From Fretibacterium fastidiosum (GTDB lineage Bacteria > Synergistota > Synergistia > Synergistales > Aminobacteriaceae), in the NCBI RefSeq assembly GCF_964642095.1, contig NZ_OZ209244.1, forward strand, positions 2,604,001-2,668,000: DNA of 64,000 bases, read 5' to 3'. The translations under genes and the position numbers were made by a program. The notes beneath the pieces are model-generated. The model had not been told where the DNA came from and ran no database searches. It saw only the letters and a list, made by a program, of their open reading frames with translations. Shown piece by piece: positions 8,669 through 17,490 of this stretch (its first letter is position 1; every line of letters starts with the position of its first letter).

Positions 8669-9990
8669 AAAAGGTCGTCAAGTTCGGCGGCACGTCCCTG
8701 GCGGACTCGGCGCAGTTCAGGAAGGTTCGGGACATCGTTCTGGAGGACGAGGCGCGCACGATCGTCGTCCCCTCGGCGCCCGGCAGGCGCTCTGCCAACG
8801 ACGTCAAGGTCACGGACCTGCTCTATCAATGCTACGGGCTCGCCGCGGCGGGGAAGGACTTCCGCAGGCCCCTCCAGGCGGTGCGGGACCGCTACGCCGA
8901 GATCGTTCAGGGGCTTGCGCTGTCCCTGCCGCTGGACGAGGAGTTCCGGAAGATAGAGGAGAACCTGACCAGCGCGCCGGAGAGGGACTACACGGCCTCC
9001 CGCGGCGAGTACCTGAACGGGCTCGTGCTGGCCGAGTACCTGGGCTTTGCCTTTATCGACGCCGCGGCGCTCTTCTTCTTCGACGATGCGGGAAACTTCG
9101 ACGCCGCGCGCTCCCACGGCGTCCTGACCGCACGGCTCGATGAGGCGCCAAGGGCCGTCGTCCCCGGCTTCTACGGGACGGACCCGGCCGGGCGGGTGCG
9201 CACCTTCCCCCGCGGCGGCTCCGACATCACGGGGGCCATCATCGCGGGCGCCTGCGGGGCCTCCGTGTACGAGAACTGGACGGACGTCTCAGGCCTGTTG
9301 ATGGCGGACCCACGCATCGTGAAGAATCCCAGGGTCATTCGGGACATCACCTACAGCGAGCTCAGGGAGCTTGCCTACATGGGAGCGACGGTCCTGCACG
9401 AGGACGCCATCCTGTTCGTTCGGAGGGCGGGCGTCCCCATCAACATACGGAACACCAACCAGCCGGAGGACCCCGGCACCTGGATCGTCGGACACACGGC
9501 CAAGCAATCGAGCCACACCATCACCGGCATCACGGGCAAGAAGGACTTCTGTTCCATCATCCTGGCGAAGGACCGCCTGCACTCCGACCCCGGCTTTCAC
9601 AGCCGGGTCGTCAGGTGCTTCGAGGAGAGCGACGTCCCGCTGGAGCACCTCCCCTCGGGGATCGACACCATGACCGTGGTGGTCCACGCCTCCCACTTTC
9701 TGGATCGGGAGCAGGAGGTGCTGGCCCGCCTGGCCCGCGTCGCCAGGCCGGACACCCTGGACATCGAGCCGGGGCTGGCCCTGATCGCCGTCGTGGGGCG
9801 CGGCATGAAGTCCCGCAGCGGGACGGCCGCCAGGATATTCACGGCCCTCGCAAAAGTGCGCGTCAATGTGCGCATGATCGACCAGGGGGCCTCCGAGCTC
9901 AACGTGATCGTCGGGGTGCTGAACGAGGACTTCGAGCGGGCGATCCGCTCCATTTACGGCGCGTTCGTGGAGGAGGACCCGCCGGACTGA
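8665..9990 (+). CDS. lysC: Aspartate kinase
   Basis: Phosphorylates aspartate as the first step of the aspartate-family pathway. The 441-residue product begins VKFGGTSLADS, the kinase phosphate-binding motif, and includes FPRGGSDITGAIIA and NWTDVSGLL of the catalytic domain. The C-terminal third (from about residue 300) carries two ACT-type regulatory domains (KDFCSIILAKD, LALIAVVGRGM), suggesting feedback control. ATG at 8665 overlaps the hom stop. The last 78 nt of the gene plus 3 following bases recur as an imperfect direct repeat at 26497-26577 on the far side of the AT-rich island, so this gene's 3' end appears to have been the insertion point. Confidence 0.95.
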   Translation: MKKVVKFGGTSLADSAQFRKVRDIVLEDEARTIVVPSAPGRRSANDVKVTDLLYQCYGLAAAGKDFRRPLQAVRDRYAEIVQGLALSLPLDEEFRKIEENLTSAPERDYTASRGEYLNGLVLAEYLGFAFIDAAALFFFDDAGNFDAARSHGVLTARLDEAPRAVVPGFYGTDPAGRVRTFPRGGSDITGAIIAGACGASVYENWTDVSGLLMADPRIVKNPRVIRDITYSELRELAYMGATVLHEDAILFVRRAGVPINIRNTNQPEDPGTWIVGHTAKQSSHTITGITGKKDFCSIILAKDRLHSDPGFHSRVVRCFEESDVPLEHLPSGIDTMTVVVHASHFLDREQEVLARLARVARPDTLDIEPGLALIAVVGRGMKSRSGTAARIFTALAKVRVNVRMIDQGASELNVIVGVLNEDFERAIRSIYGAFVEEDPPD

Positions 9991-9993
9991 GGC
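9913..9993 (+). repeat. 81-bp direct repeat, left copy (lysC 3' end)
   Basis: Runs from GGGGTGCTGAACGAGG in the lysC coding sequence to three bases past the stop codon. It matches 26497-26577 at 78 of 81 positions by eye; the three differences are GAG to AAA (two bases) and a synonymous G to A. The two copies bracket an AT-richer 16.5-kb block, which is what an att-like or homologous-recombination insertion leaves behind. Confidence 0.85.
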
Positions 9994-10011
9994 CTCCGCC
10001 GCCTGAAGAAG

Positions 10012-10027
10012 GCGGGTGAAAACCCGC
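10012..10027 (+). terminator. Candidate lysC terminator hairpin
   Basis: GCGGGT, GAAA loop, ACCCGC: a 6-bp GC-rich stem with a GNRA-type loop, 22 nt after the lysC stop. There is no long T-tract, so it may be a processing or weak termination signal. It is absent after the right-hand copy of the lysC end. Confidence 0.4.
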
Positions 10028-10144
10028 GTTGACGTTCGGCAAGGAGCACGACCAACATAGAGCCAGCGAGTCGGAGGCATGAGGCATACTTTGAAGAGAG
10101 GACCTCCCAGAGCCATACCCGACACTATCAAAAAGTCTCGTGAT

Positions 10145-10184
10145 AGCGTAATGAAACAGCTCGATGATCCTGTTTCATTACGCT
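10145..10184. terminator. Perfect 15-bp stem-loop at the left end of the island
   Basis: AGCGTAATGAAACAG and CTGTTTCATTACGCT pair perfectly around a 10-nt loop (ctcgatgatc), just past the stop of the minus-strand M20 gene. It may serve as a bidirectional terminator between lysC and the M20 gene, although there is no T-run. Its length and AT content differ from the other terminators in the window, so a mobile-element end is an alternative. Confidence 0.45.
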
Positions 10185-10197
10185 TAACCCTCATCCG

Positions 10198-11553
10198 CTA
10201 TATGTCGTTTGTCTCATTCAGCAGGGGAAGGGGCTGAATCGAATGGGTTTCAGTTTTCAGCGTTCCTTCCATCAATTCGATGTACTGCTTCATGGTTAAG
10301 GTGGGACGAAATTCATTGATAATCTTCCGAGCACGTTCCGACTGATTACGCAAAAGCTTCCACGCAGTTAACGCAAAAATTTTAGCGGGGACCACATATG
10401 CTTCGTAGGGATCATCCACGAAAACATCGGGACTGTGAAAGACACCTCGAAAACCTCCTGTGTTAAATTGCAGAAGTGGCATAAGACAACTGACGTCCCC
10501 ATAATCCCCCGAACTTGTGGAGTGAAACTCAGGGCCAGTACAAGTTACAGGCGTATCCCCGCAGACCTCCGCCAGCGCCTCGCCAACAACACTGGCGTCT
10601 TTAACGGGAACAATTGGCAGGTTCCCTGGAAGCGTTGTAATGGTCAGGCCACACCCTGCAGCGATAGCGCCCCCCCTCATAGATCGATCGACCTTCCTGG
10701 CCGCATCGAGATAAGCCTCTATGGTCTTACCTCTGACGGAGTATTCCAAACGGACGTCATCAGCGATGATATTTGCTGCAGTCCCTCCCTTGGTCAAGAC
10801 ACCATGCACCCGGATGGTGTCCTGATCGCGGAAACTCTCCCTCTGAATATTAACGGCGTGCATGGCAATCTCCGCAGCATTCATCGCATCAATGCCGTTT
10901 TCCGGCGCGCCGGCAGCGTGGGCAGCACGTCCATGAAATTGTATAATTTTCGTTAGAAATCCGTTACAGGATCGATTGGCAATGAGATATTTTTTCACAG
11001 TTCCGGCATGGTGTCCCACAACCAGAGAGATATCGTTAAGAGCCCCGATGCGCAGCAGTTCACATTTTCCACATCCATAACGAATCATGCCCTTTTCGCG
11101 CATTTCGTTACGTTTCTCAACCTCTACGTATTCCTCTGCCGGAACGCCGAAAAAGGCTACATCACCACAAAGGCCAGCGCGAACATCAGGTGCACTGAGA
11201 GCAATAGCGGCGCCAAACACACCGGTGAGTTGAGCGTTGTGACCGCAACAGTGTGCGGCTCCGGTCTCTGGATTGGCAGCGGCAGAGGCCGGTATCGGCA
11301 GTGCGTCAAGTTCTCCCATCAAACAGATAGTTGGCCCGTCAAAAAAACCATGAAGGTAGCTTTTAACACCTGTGACGGCCAGGTGCTCCTGCGTCTCCAG
11401 TCCCAGCGCCCTCATTTTTTCTGCAAACTTGCCCGCCGTCCGATGTTCCTGAAAGCCCAGTTCAGCATGGCGCCAGAGGTCATCTCCAAAAGAAATAAGT
11501 TCATCGCTATGGCCATCGATAATCTCACAAATCCTTTTTTCTATTTCTTCCAT
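10198..11553 (-). CDS. M20-family amidohydrolase/peptidase
   Basis: A 451-residue zinc-dependent hydrolase of the M20 group that includes aminoacyl and N-acyl amino-acid hydrolases (AbgB, IAA-amino-acid hydrolases). Visible motifs: the opening WRHAELGFQEHRTAGK, GELDALPI, HCCGHNAQL with metal-binding residues, the catalytic glutamate in FFGVPAEEY, VVGHHAG, and a dimerisation-type region with HGRAAHAAGAPENG. Start at 11553 is backed by GGAGGGG about 6 nt upstream. It probably releases amino acids from amides or short peptides in the cytoplasm. In this island it may process what the neighbouring peptide-type importer brings in, which is inference. A 39-residue membrane ORF precedes it. Confidence 0.85.
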   Translation of the reverse strand: MEEIEKRICEIIDGHSDELISFGDDLWRHAELGFQEHRTAGKFAEKMRALGLETQEHLAVTGVKSYLHGFFDGPTICLMGELDALPIPASAAANPETGAAHCCGHNAQLTGVFGAAIALSAPDVRAGLCGDVAFFGVPAEEYVEVEKRNEMREKGMIRYGCGKCELLRIGALNDISLVVGHHAGTVKKYLIANRSCNGFLTKIIQFHGRAAHAAGAPENGIDAMNAAEIAMHAVNIQRESFRDQDTIRVHGVLTKGGTAANIIADDVRLEYSVRGKTIEAYLDAARKVDRSMRGGAIAAGCGLTITTLPGNLPIVPVKDASVVGEALAEVCGDTPVTCTGPEFHSTSSGDYGDVSCLMPLLQFNTGGFRGVFHSPDVFVDDPYEAYVVPAKIFALTAWKLLRNQSERARKIINEFRPTLTMKQYIELMEGTLKTETHSIQPLPLLNETNDI

Positions 11554-11638
11554 GTTTACCCCTCCTAAAAGACGCCTGATAAATATGCTGAAAATTTCGG
11601 ATAATGCCTGAATTAGGTTCAGGTGGATCGAACACAAT

Positions 11639-11758
11639 TCAACGACTGAACATCCTCCAAAGGTAAATACAGATAAGGCCTAGGAGGATAATCCACAAAG
11701 CAAAGTCTAAAATGCTGTTTTTGCCAACCAATGAGACACCATATAGCGTCACTTCCAT
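11639..11758 (-). CDS. Small single-pass membrane protein (39 aa)
   Basis: An ORF of 40 codons including the stop. ATG at 11758 is preceded by a strong SD (GAGGGAGGGGC, spacing a few nt), and the frame ends at TGA 11639-11641. The peptide starts MEVTLYGVSLVGKNS and continues with one hydrophobic segment (about residues 20-34, ALWIILLGLICIYLW) and a basic end RMFSR, so it would span the inner membrane with the basic end in the cytoplasm. It lies directly upstream of, and in the same direction as, the M20 hydrolase. I do not recognise a family; tiny accessory subunits of transporters look similar. Reality rests on the SD and the clean membrane segment. Confidence 0.55.
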   Translation of the reverse strand: MEVTLYGVSLVGKNSILDFALWIILLGLICIYLWRMFSR

Positions 11759-11884
11759 GCCCCTCCCTCGCCAATAATCACTCCAGCGTGCTCGTCTCAG
11801 CAGTCCCCCTTACGCTTTTATGTGTAATAATACGTCCATTGGGATAAAATGAGCAACTAGATATATAACTTTAATATATAGCTT

Positions 11885-12835
11885 CTAATCCATCTGGGTT
11901 ATATCACGCAATAAATAATTGCTCAACATCGAGACGAAGTTTTTGGCCACTTGGGAAATGGACGTACTCTCGTCAATCAGCCAACCTATTTCGGAGTAGA
12001 TGGTGCAGTTCTCAAGCGGAAGGAAACGCCAGCGACGATTATGCTTCGTCTCATACGGCCCTGCACCGGATTCAAGATTTCGTGAATCCAGAACGTAGCC
12101 ATTCGTTACATCCAGGAGTTCGTACATCGTAGCGCGGGAATCCACGATAAAGCGATTGCGTGGCACCGGGAGTCCAAGTCTTGACAGGATGTCAGCATAG
12201 GGACCGTTATGCAGACTCTCGTGAAGAATCATGGGGTAATTCCTCAGAAGATCTGGCGTGATGTTCTGCCCCTCATAACCATAAAGAGGATTATTCTCAC
12301 TTATATTTACGCCAATTTGAAGCATAGCGATGGGGCGGTAGAGCAAACTCATTGTAGAAAACTGCTCAAGGTTGTTATTGCGATAACAACTCCACAAACG
12401 AACGACACCAAGATCGGCCGAGTTGTTATGAATCATCTCAAGCATATTTCCGCCATAGTCTTCCAAAATAGCGAGGTTGATGCCGCTTGAGCGATAGCGG
12501 CGTTCCAGCGCAGCGATGATGTCACTGATGTAGAAAAAGCCGTTGCTGATTACAGTAAATGTCAAAGGAGCCGTGCTTCCGTTTGCATTGCGCATGGCGT
12601 AGAGTTGCATGAGTTGTCTGTTGATGGGGGTGATATAAGCGATAAACAATTTCCCAAATGAAGTCAAGGTAACCCCCTTGGAAGTCCTGTTGAATATCTT
12701 GTTGTTAAACTCATCCTCAACGCTCATGATGGCGTTGGAAAGCGCAGACTGAGATATAAAAAGGTTTCTTGCTGCCATGTTTATCGAGCCCGCTTGCGCC
12801 GTTTCAATAATGTACCGAATCTGGTTGTTTGTCAT
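11885..12835 (-). CDS. LysR-family transcriptional regulator
   Basis: A 316-residue regulator with an N-terminal winged helix-turn-helix (residues 1-60, including SINMAARNLFISQSALSNAI) and a C-terminal effector-binding region. It stands divergently next to the peptide-type ABC operon (147-nt gap) and upstream of the small membrane ORF and M20 gene. By the usual LysR arrangement it is likely to control the divergent operon in response to a small molecule, perhaps the imported substrate. The island contains a second, distinct LysR gene at 24976. Confidence 0.88.
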   Translation of the reverse strand: MTNNQIRYIIETAQAGSINMAARNLFISQSALSNAIMSVEDEFNNKIFNRTSKGVTLTSFGKLFIAYITPINRQLMQLYAMRNANGSTAPLTFTVISNGFFYISDIIAALERRYRSSGINLAILEDYGGNMLEMIHNNSADLGVVRLWSCYRNNNLEQFSTMSLLYRPIAMLQIGVNISENNPLYGYEGQNITPDLLRNYPMILHESLHNGPYADILSRLGLPVPRNRFIVDSRATMYELLDVTNGYVLDSRNLESGAGPYETKHNRRWRFLPLENCTIYSEIGWLIDESTSISQVAKNFVSMLSNYLLRDITQMD

Positions 12836-12982
12836 AAATTCCGCCCCCCATTACAACTTGGACATATTAAGAACATCTATAAACCATATTACCACATCCA
12901 CAACGGCATGTGCTACTATGATGACATCTTGCAGGATATGCTAATTTATGTCAGCTGACGAAAATCAAAGGGGGCGTGTAAA

Positions 12983-14521
12983 ATGACGAATTCTATAGTC
13001 ACACGTATTGCAGGGAATTGTCAGAAAAGACTTATGCAAAGATTAGCTGTGTGTGCAACGGCTGTTCTGTCCATCTTCTACTTCCATCCCCACGTCTGTA
13101 CCGCAGCTGAGGATACCATTGTTGTGGCTTTGACCAACGAACCCAATTCTTTAACATCCTGTGAACACGACTCTCTGATGGGGGTGCAGATGAACCTTCT
13201 TACGTACAATGGGTTAACCCGTATCGACATGAAAACGCTTCAGCCTGTATGCGATTTGGCTCAAAGTTATACACAGGAAAGTGATACGGTCTGGGTTTTT
13301 AAATTGAGGGAAGGTGTGCTTTTCCACAATGGGGATAAAATGACCGCGGATGACGTTATGGCTACAATCCAGTACGCCAAGAAGTTTCCCAACAGCAAGA
13401 ACTACACAGCTTCCATGCAGAAGATCGAGGCTGTTGATCCGCTCACGGTAAGAATTACAACTTTTGCCCCCAATCCCAACCTCCTCAACGACCTAGCGTA
13501 CCACTTCAACTTTATCCTGCCCAAGTCGTTGATTGACTCAGGGAATGATTTCAACGTAAATCCTGTGGGAACTGGTCCTTACAAATTCACAAGATGGAAC
13601 AAGGGAAATTCCATCGCCTTCGAGGCCTTTGACGAGTACTTCGACGCTGAAAGAAGGGCCTCCATCAAGACGTTGCGCTTCGTCATGATTCCTGAGGGCA
13701 CGACGCGCACGATGTCCCTTGAGTCGGGCGAGGTCGATTTCGTCTATGACATTGCACCCAACGACATCGCGCGCTTGCTCGCGACGGATGGTATTGCTGT
13801 GGCTAACGTAACGAGTGTCGAAAATTTCTTTCTGCATCTCAATTGCGTCTCCACACCCTTTAAGGACGTCAATTTAAGGAAGGCCATCGCCTATGCCATC
13901 AATCGTGAGGAAATCATCGCCGGCGCTCTCAGCGGTCACGGTACGCCAAGTTATTCCTGCGTCTCCATGGGCTACAAGGAATCCTCCCTGGAGAACGCTT
14001 ACAGCTTCAATCTGAATAAGGCTAAGGAATATATGGGCGCCTGGGGCGGCGATCCTGCTTCCGTAACGCTTGACGTCATCTGCAGCAATGAGACGAAAAA
14101 GGCGATTGCCACCATCATGCAGGATGAACTCTCGCAGATAGGCATCAAGGTCACCGTAAACGAGATGGATGCAGCCTCCTACCAAGCTGCAATGACGACG
14201 TTGAACTTAACTGCGGCAATCGTATCCTGGTCACCGTCCAATGCCATGACGTACATTCAACGTTTTCAGACCTCTCGTCGCGATGCCGTTCCAAGCAGTT
14301 TCGCCGATCCTAAAACAGACGAGGTCCTGTCAAAAATCAACGTATGCATGGACGAAAAGAAGCGGACAGCGATGATCCACGATGCTATCGGCCTCATCAA
14401 TGACATGTGTCCGTTTGTTCCAATTTATCAGGTCGATTACTTCCGAGCGCACAACGCCAATTTGAAGAACGTCGTATGCAGTGCTACGGGATACGTAGAT
14501 TTCAGCGTCATGTCCTGGTAG
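12983..14521 (+). CDS. Peptide-type ABC transporter substrate-binding protein (SBP_bac_5 family)
   Basis: A 512-residue exported binding protein. A signal segment (about residues 15-42, AVCATAVLSIFYFHPHVCTAAED) precedes VVALTNEPNSLTSCEHDSLMG, the usual opening of dipeptide/oligopeptide and nickel binding proteins. Family motifs include LREGVLFHNGDKMTADDV, GTGPYKFTRW and LRKAIAYAINREEI. It would capture a peptide or peptide-like amide in the periplasm and pass it to the two permeases encoded next. A stable hairpin sits between this gene and the first permease, consistent with more binding protein than membrane subunits being made. Substrate is unknown. Confidence 0.9.
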   Translation: MTNSIVTRIAGNCQKRLMQRLAVCATAVLSIFYFHPHVCTAAEDTIVVALTNEPNSLTSCEHDSLMGVQMNLLTYNGLTRIDMKTLQPVCDLAQSYTQESDTVWVFKLREGVLFHNGDKMTADDVMATIQYAKKFPNSKNYTASMQKIEAVDPLTVRITTFAPNPNLLNDLAYHFNFILPKSLIDSGNDFNVNPVGTGPYKFTRWNKGNSIAFEAFDEYFDAERRASIKTLRFVMIPEGTTRTMSLESGEVDFVYDIAPNDIARLLATDGIAVANVTSVENFFLHLNCVSTPFKDVNLRKAIAYAINREEIIAGALSGHGTPSYSCVSMGYKESSLENAYSFNLNKAKEYMGAWGGDPASVTLDVICSNETKKAIATIMQDELSQIGIKVTVNEMDAASYQAAMTTLNLTAAIVSWSPSNAMTYIQRFQTSRRDAVPSSFADPKTDEVLSKINVCMDEKKRTAMIHDAIGLINDMCPFVPIYQVDYFRAHNANLKNVVCSATGYVDFSVMSW

Positions 14522-14562
14522 TCCTGTCTCGTAGAACGGGCGCGATTTTCGCCTGCTATGGT

Positions 14563-14598
14563 GAAAAGCCTCAGCTGCCGCTTGAGCCGAGGCTTTTC
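14563..14598 (+). promoter_or_regulatory. Intercistronic hairpin between binding protein and permease genes
   Basis: GAAAAGCCTC and GAGGCTTTTC form a perfect 10-bp stem around a 16-nt loop, ending in a short T-run. Such hairpins between a binding-protein gene and its permeases commonly stabilise the upstream message or partially terminate transcription, setting subunit stoichiometry. Confidence 0.6.
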
Positions 14599-14634
14599 CC
14601 TCAAAAATGGCTGCAGCACGGAGGGAGCACTACG

Positions 14635-15561
14635 ATGGGGCAATACGTTCTTAAACGAATGATCTGTATGGTTCCTGTGGTTCTTGGCGTGACGCTGCTG
14701 GTTTTCCTCATCATGCACCTTGCCCCTGGGAATCCCGCTCATTTGATTCTTGGAGAAAATGCGTCACAGGAACAAATTGTTCAGCTTGAGGAGCAAATGG
14801 GCTTGAATAAACCTCTGACGATACAATATTTCAATTACCTCACAAAGCTTCTTCGTGGCGATTTGGGCATCTCATACGCCAATGGAACATCGGTAACAAG
14901 CGAGATCATGGCGCGATTCCCCTATACGTTGGCTCTAACGCTTGTAGCGGCAATCACGTCCTTGATCCTGGCCTTGCCGCTGGGAATATTGGCCGCTGTC
15001 AAACAGAATACATGGGTTGACAACACAAGCATGATTGTCTCCTTGATTGGCATATCGATGCCAATTTTCTGGCTGGCACTGATGTTGATTCTGCTCTTTT
15101 CGCTAAAACTCGGATGGTTCCCCGTGTATGGGGCCAACTCCTGGCGGAGTATTGTCCTGCCGGCAATCTCTCTTGGTTTTATGAACATGGCCTCCATTTC
15201 CAGGACAACTCGTTCTTCCATGGTGGAGACACTTCGTCAGGATTATATCCGCACGGCCTACGCCAAAGGCCTTTCAAATCGCACCATCGTTATGCGCCAT
15301 GCATTCCGGAACGGTATGCTTCCTACAATTACGGTTATCGGCCTGCAAATAGGCGAAATGTTGGGTGGATCTGTACTTACCGAGACCGTCTTCGCATGGC
15401 CCGGCGTGGGCCGATTGATGATTCAGTCAATCAGCGCAAGGGACACGCCGATGGTCATGGGGTGTATCGTCCTGATGACGGTCTGCTTCTCCTTTGTCAA
15501 TTTGACCGTTGATCTGATCTATGGCGCTGTCGATCCCAGGGTTCGGACGATGTATCGATAG
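14635..15561 (+). CDS. Peptide-type ABC transporter permease (DppB-like)
   Basis: A 308-residue inner-membrane subunit of the DppB/OppB type. It begins VLKRMICMVPVVLGVTLLVF, a first membrane helix, followed by the conserved LAPGNPAH periplasmic segment. The C-terminal half carries the permease EAA-like loop (DYIRTAYAKGLSNRTIV) and the usual ending VDLIYGAVDPRVR. The start at 14635 follows GGAGGG, and an upstream in-frame extension overlaps the binding-protein gene and is rejected. It pairs with the DppC-like subunit 11 nt downstream. Confidence 0.92.
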   Translation: MGQYVLKRMICMVPVVLGVTLLVFLIMHLAPGNPAHLILGENASQEQIVQLEEQMGLNKPLTIQYFNYLTKLLRGDLGISYANGTSVTSEIMARFPYTLALTLVAAITSLILALPLGILAAVKQNTWVDNTSMIVSLIGISMPIFWLALMLILLFSLKLGWFPVYGANSWRSIVLPAISLGFMNMASISRTTRSSMVETLRQDYIRTAYAKGLSNRTIVMRHAFRNGMLPTITVIGLQIGEMLGGSVLTETVFAWPGVGRLMIQSISARDTPMVMGCIVLMTVCFSFVNLTVDLIYGAVDPRVRTMYR

Positions 15562-15572
15562 GAGGCACTGTT

Positions 15573-16472
15573 ATGAGGAGCGTTCACGAAAAAATTACAG
15601 AGGAAGATCAGGCGCCGCTTCCTCCTCGGAATAGCCTTGCCAAGGACGCCTTTTTGCGGTTATGTCAGAACAGGGCGGCCCTTGCAGGACTTATTTTCCT
15701 GGTTTTTCTGACTTTAACAGCCGTCTTTGCCGACACTCTCTTTGATTACCAGGCCACATGCGTAAAACAGAATATTCTCGCCAGGCTTCAGTGGCCATCT
15801 CTGCAGCATTGGTTCGGGACTGATGAATATGGGAGGGATTTTTTGGCTCGCATCGTGCATGGCAGCAGAGTCTCTCTTTCGATAAGCTTTATCGCTGTCG
15901 CTTTCGGCCTTCTGCTTGGAGGACTCCTTGGCGCTGTTGCCGGTTACTTTGGCAGAACGATTGATAATCTCATCATGCGTCTCTGTGATGTTTTCCTGGC
16001 AGTCCCCATGATGTTAATGGCTATCGTCATCGTGGCGGCGCTGGGCGCCAGTATCAGAAACCTCGTTATTGCACTCGCGGTCGCCTCGGTGCCAACCTTC
16101 GCGCGTATTGTGCGCAGCGCTGTTTTGACCGTGCGTGATATGGATTATGTCGAGGCGGCGCGCGCCGTTGGAGTCAAAACGCGGCGCATGCTCCTTCGCC
16201 ATATTCTGCCGAATTGCATTGGCCCCATTATCGTTCAAACGACGTTGCGAGTTGCAGCAACGATTTCCAACACAGCTGCCTTAAGTTTCTTGGGACTTGG
16301 CGTCGCCGTTCCCCGCCCGGAGTGGGGGGCGCTCCTCGCCAGCGGAAGGAATTTCATACGTGATAACAGCTATCTTGCCTGCATTCCTGGAATCTGCATT
16401 ATGTTAACAATTCTTGCCATGAATCTGTTGGGCGACGGGCTGCGCGATGCACTTGATCCGAGAATGAAATAG
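15573..16472 (+). CDS. Peptide-type ABC transporter permease (DppC-like)
   Basis: The second permease subunit, 299 residues. After a short cytoplasmic N-terminus there is a membrane helix (residues 35-55), then HWFGTDEYGRDFLARIVHGSRVS, a highly conserved DppC/OppC segment, and the EAA-type loop MDYVEAARAVGVKTRRMLLRH. It ends NLLGDGLRDALDPRMK, typical of the family. Together with the DppB-like partner it forms the channel through which the substrate crosses the inner membrane. Confidence 0.93.
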   Translation: MRSVHEKITEEDQAPLPPRNSLAKDAFLRLCQNRAALAGLIFLVFLTLTAVFADTLFDYQATCVKQNILARLQWPSLQHWFGTDEYGRDFLARIVHGSRVSLSISFIAVAFGLLLGGLLGAVAGYFGRTIDNLIMRLCDVFLAVPMMLMAIVIVAALGASIRNLVIALAVASVPTFARIVRSAVLTVRDMDYVEAARAVGVKTRRMLLRHILPNCIGPIIVQTTLRVAATISNTAALSFLGLGVAVPRPEWGALLASGRNFIRDNSYLACIPGICIMLTILAMNLLGDGLRDALDPRMK

Positions 16473-16484
16473 AGGAGGGACACA

Positions 16485-17489
16485 ATGCGAGAGGACAAGT
16501 CTGAATACGCATTGGAAATTCAGGACCTTACGGTAGAATATCGCACTCGTGGGCAGACTGTATATGCCGTGAATGGCTTGAATTTGAAGGTGCGCCATAG
16601 ACAAACGCTGGGGTTCGTCGGGGAAACTGGAGCAGGCAAAACGACGACAGGATTATCCATCCTGAATCTTTTGCCACAGCCTGCTGGTCATATCACGCAC
16701 GGAAATATCTTTCTTCATGGCAAAAACGTCCTTGAGATGAGTGAGACGCAGCTTCAGGAGATGCGTGGAAAGGAGGTCTCCATGATCTTCCAGGATCCTA
16801 TGACCTCTTTGAATCCTGTGCTCCGCGTCAATCTTCAAATTGCAGAGGTGATCGAAAAGCACGAGCACATCTCTTCAGAACGAGCCTTTCAACGAGCTGG
16901 CGATATGTTGGAGCTGGTCGGCATCCCACGGGAGCGCGGTGATGAGTATCCACACCAGTTTTCCGGAGGAATGCGTCAACGGGTGGTCATTGCCATGGCG
17001 CTCGCCTGTGACCCTGAACTCCTTATCGCAGATGAACCTACAACAGCACTGGACGTTACCATTCAGGCTCAGATCCTGGAGCTGATGAAAAAACTGCGCG
17101 ACCACAACAACACTTCCATGCTGATGATCACCCATGACCTGGGCATTGTAGCCGAGATATGCGACTGCGTATCCATAGTCTATGCCGGACGAATTGTGGA
17201 GTATGGAGCTTTGGCCGATATTTTTGATCATACAATGCACCCATACACCAAGGGATTATTCGATTCCCTTCCGGACATGACGAATCGACAGGCAAAGTTA
17301 AAGCCTATAAGGGGATTGATGCCGGACCCCAGCAAACTCCCCAAAGGTTGTTCGTTCGCTGACCGATGTGATTACGCAATGAAACAATGTTATACCGAAG
17401 CACCATTAACGTTCTATCGTACGGAAGAGCATTACGTGAGCTGTCACCTCTACAATGCTGAAAATGTTTTGAAGGGCAGTGTGCTGTGA
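16485..17489 (+). CDS. Peptide-type ABC transporter ATP-binding protein (DppD-like)
   Basis: A 334-residue ATPase. Walker A is GETGAGKTTTG (near residue 47), the Q-loop IFQDPMTSLNPVL, the signature FSGGMRQRVVIAMAL, Walker B LLIADEPTTALDV, and the H-loop ITHDLGIV. The C-terminal extension has the oligopeptide-transporter motif with clustered cysteines (GCSFADRCDYAMKQCYTE), which in several DppD/OppD proteins binds an iron-sulfur cluster. The 3' end abuts the start of the DppF-like gene, so subunits are made in register. Confidence 0.93.
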   Translation: MREDKSEYALEIQDLTVEYRTRGQTVYAVNGLNLKVRHRQTLGFVGETGAGKTTTGLSILNLLPQPAGHITHGNIFLHGKNVLEMSETQLQEMRGKEVSMIFQDPMTSLNPVLRVNLQIAEVIEKHEHISSERAFQRAGDMLELVGIPRERGDEYPHQFSGGMRQRVVIAMALACDPELLIADEPTTALDVTIQAQILELMKKLRDHNNTSMLMITHDLGIVAEICDCVSIVYAGRIVEYGALADIFDHTMHPYTKGLFDSLPDMTNRQAKLKPIRGLMPDPSKLPKGCSFADRCDYAMKQCYTEAPLTFYRTEEHYVSCHLYNAENVLKGSVL

Positions 17490-17490
17490 T

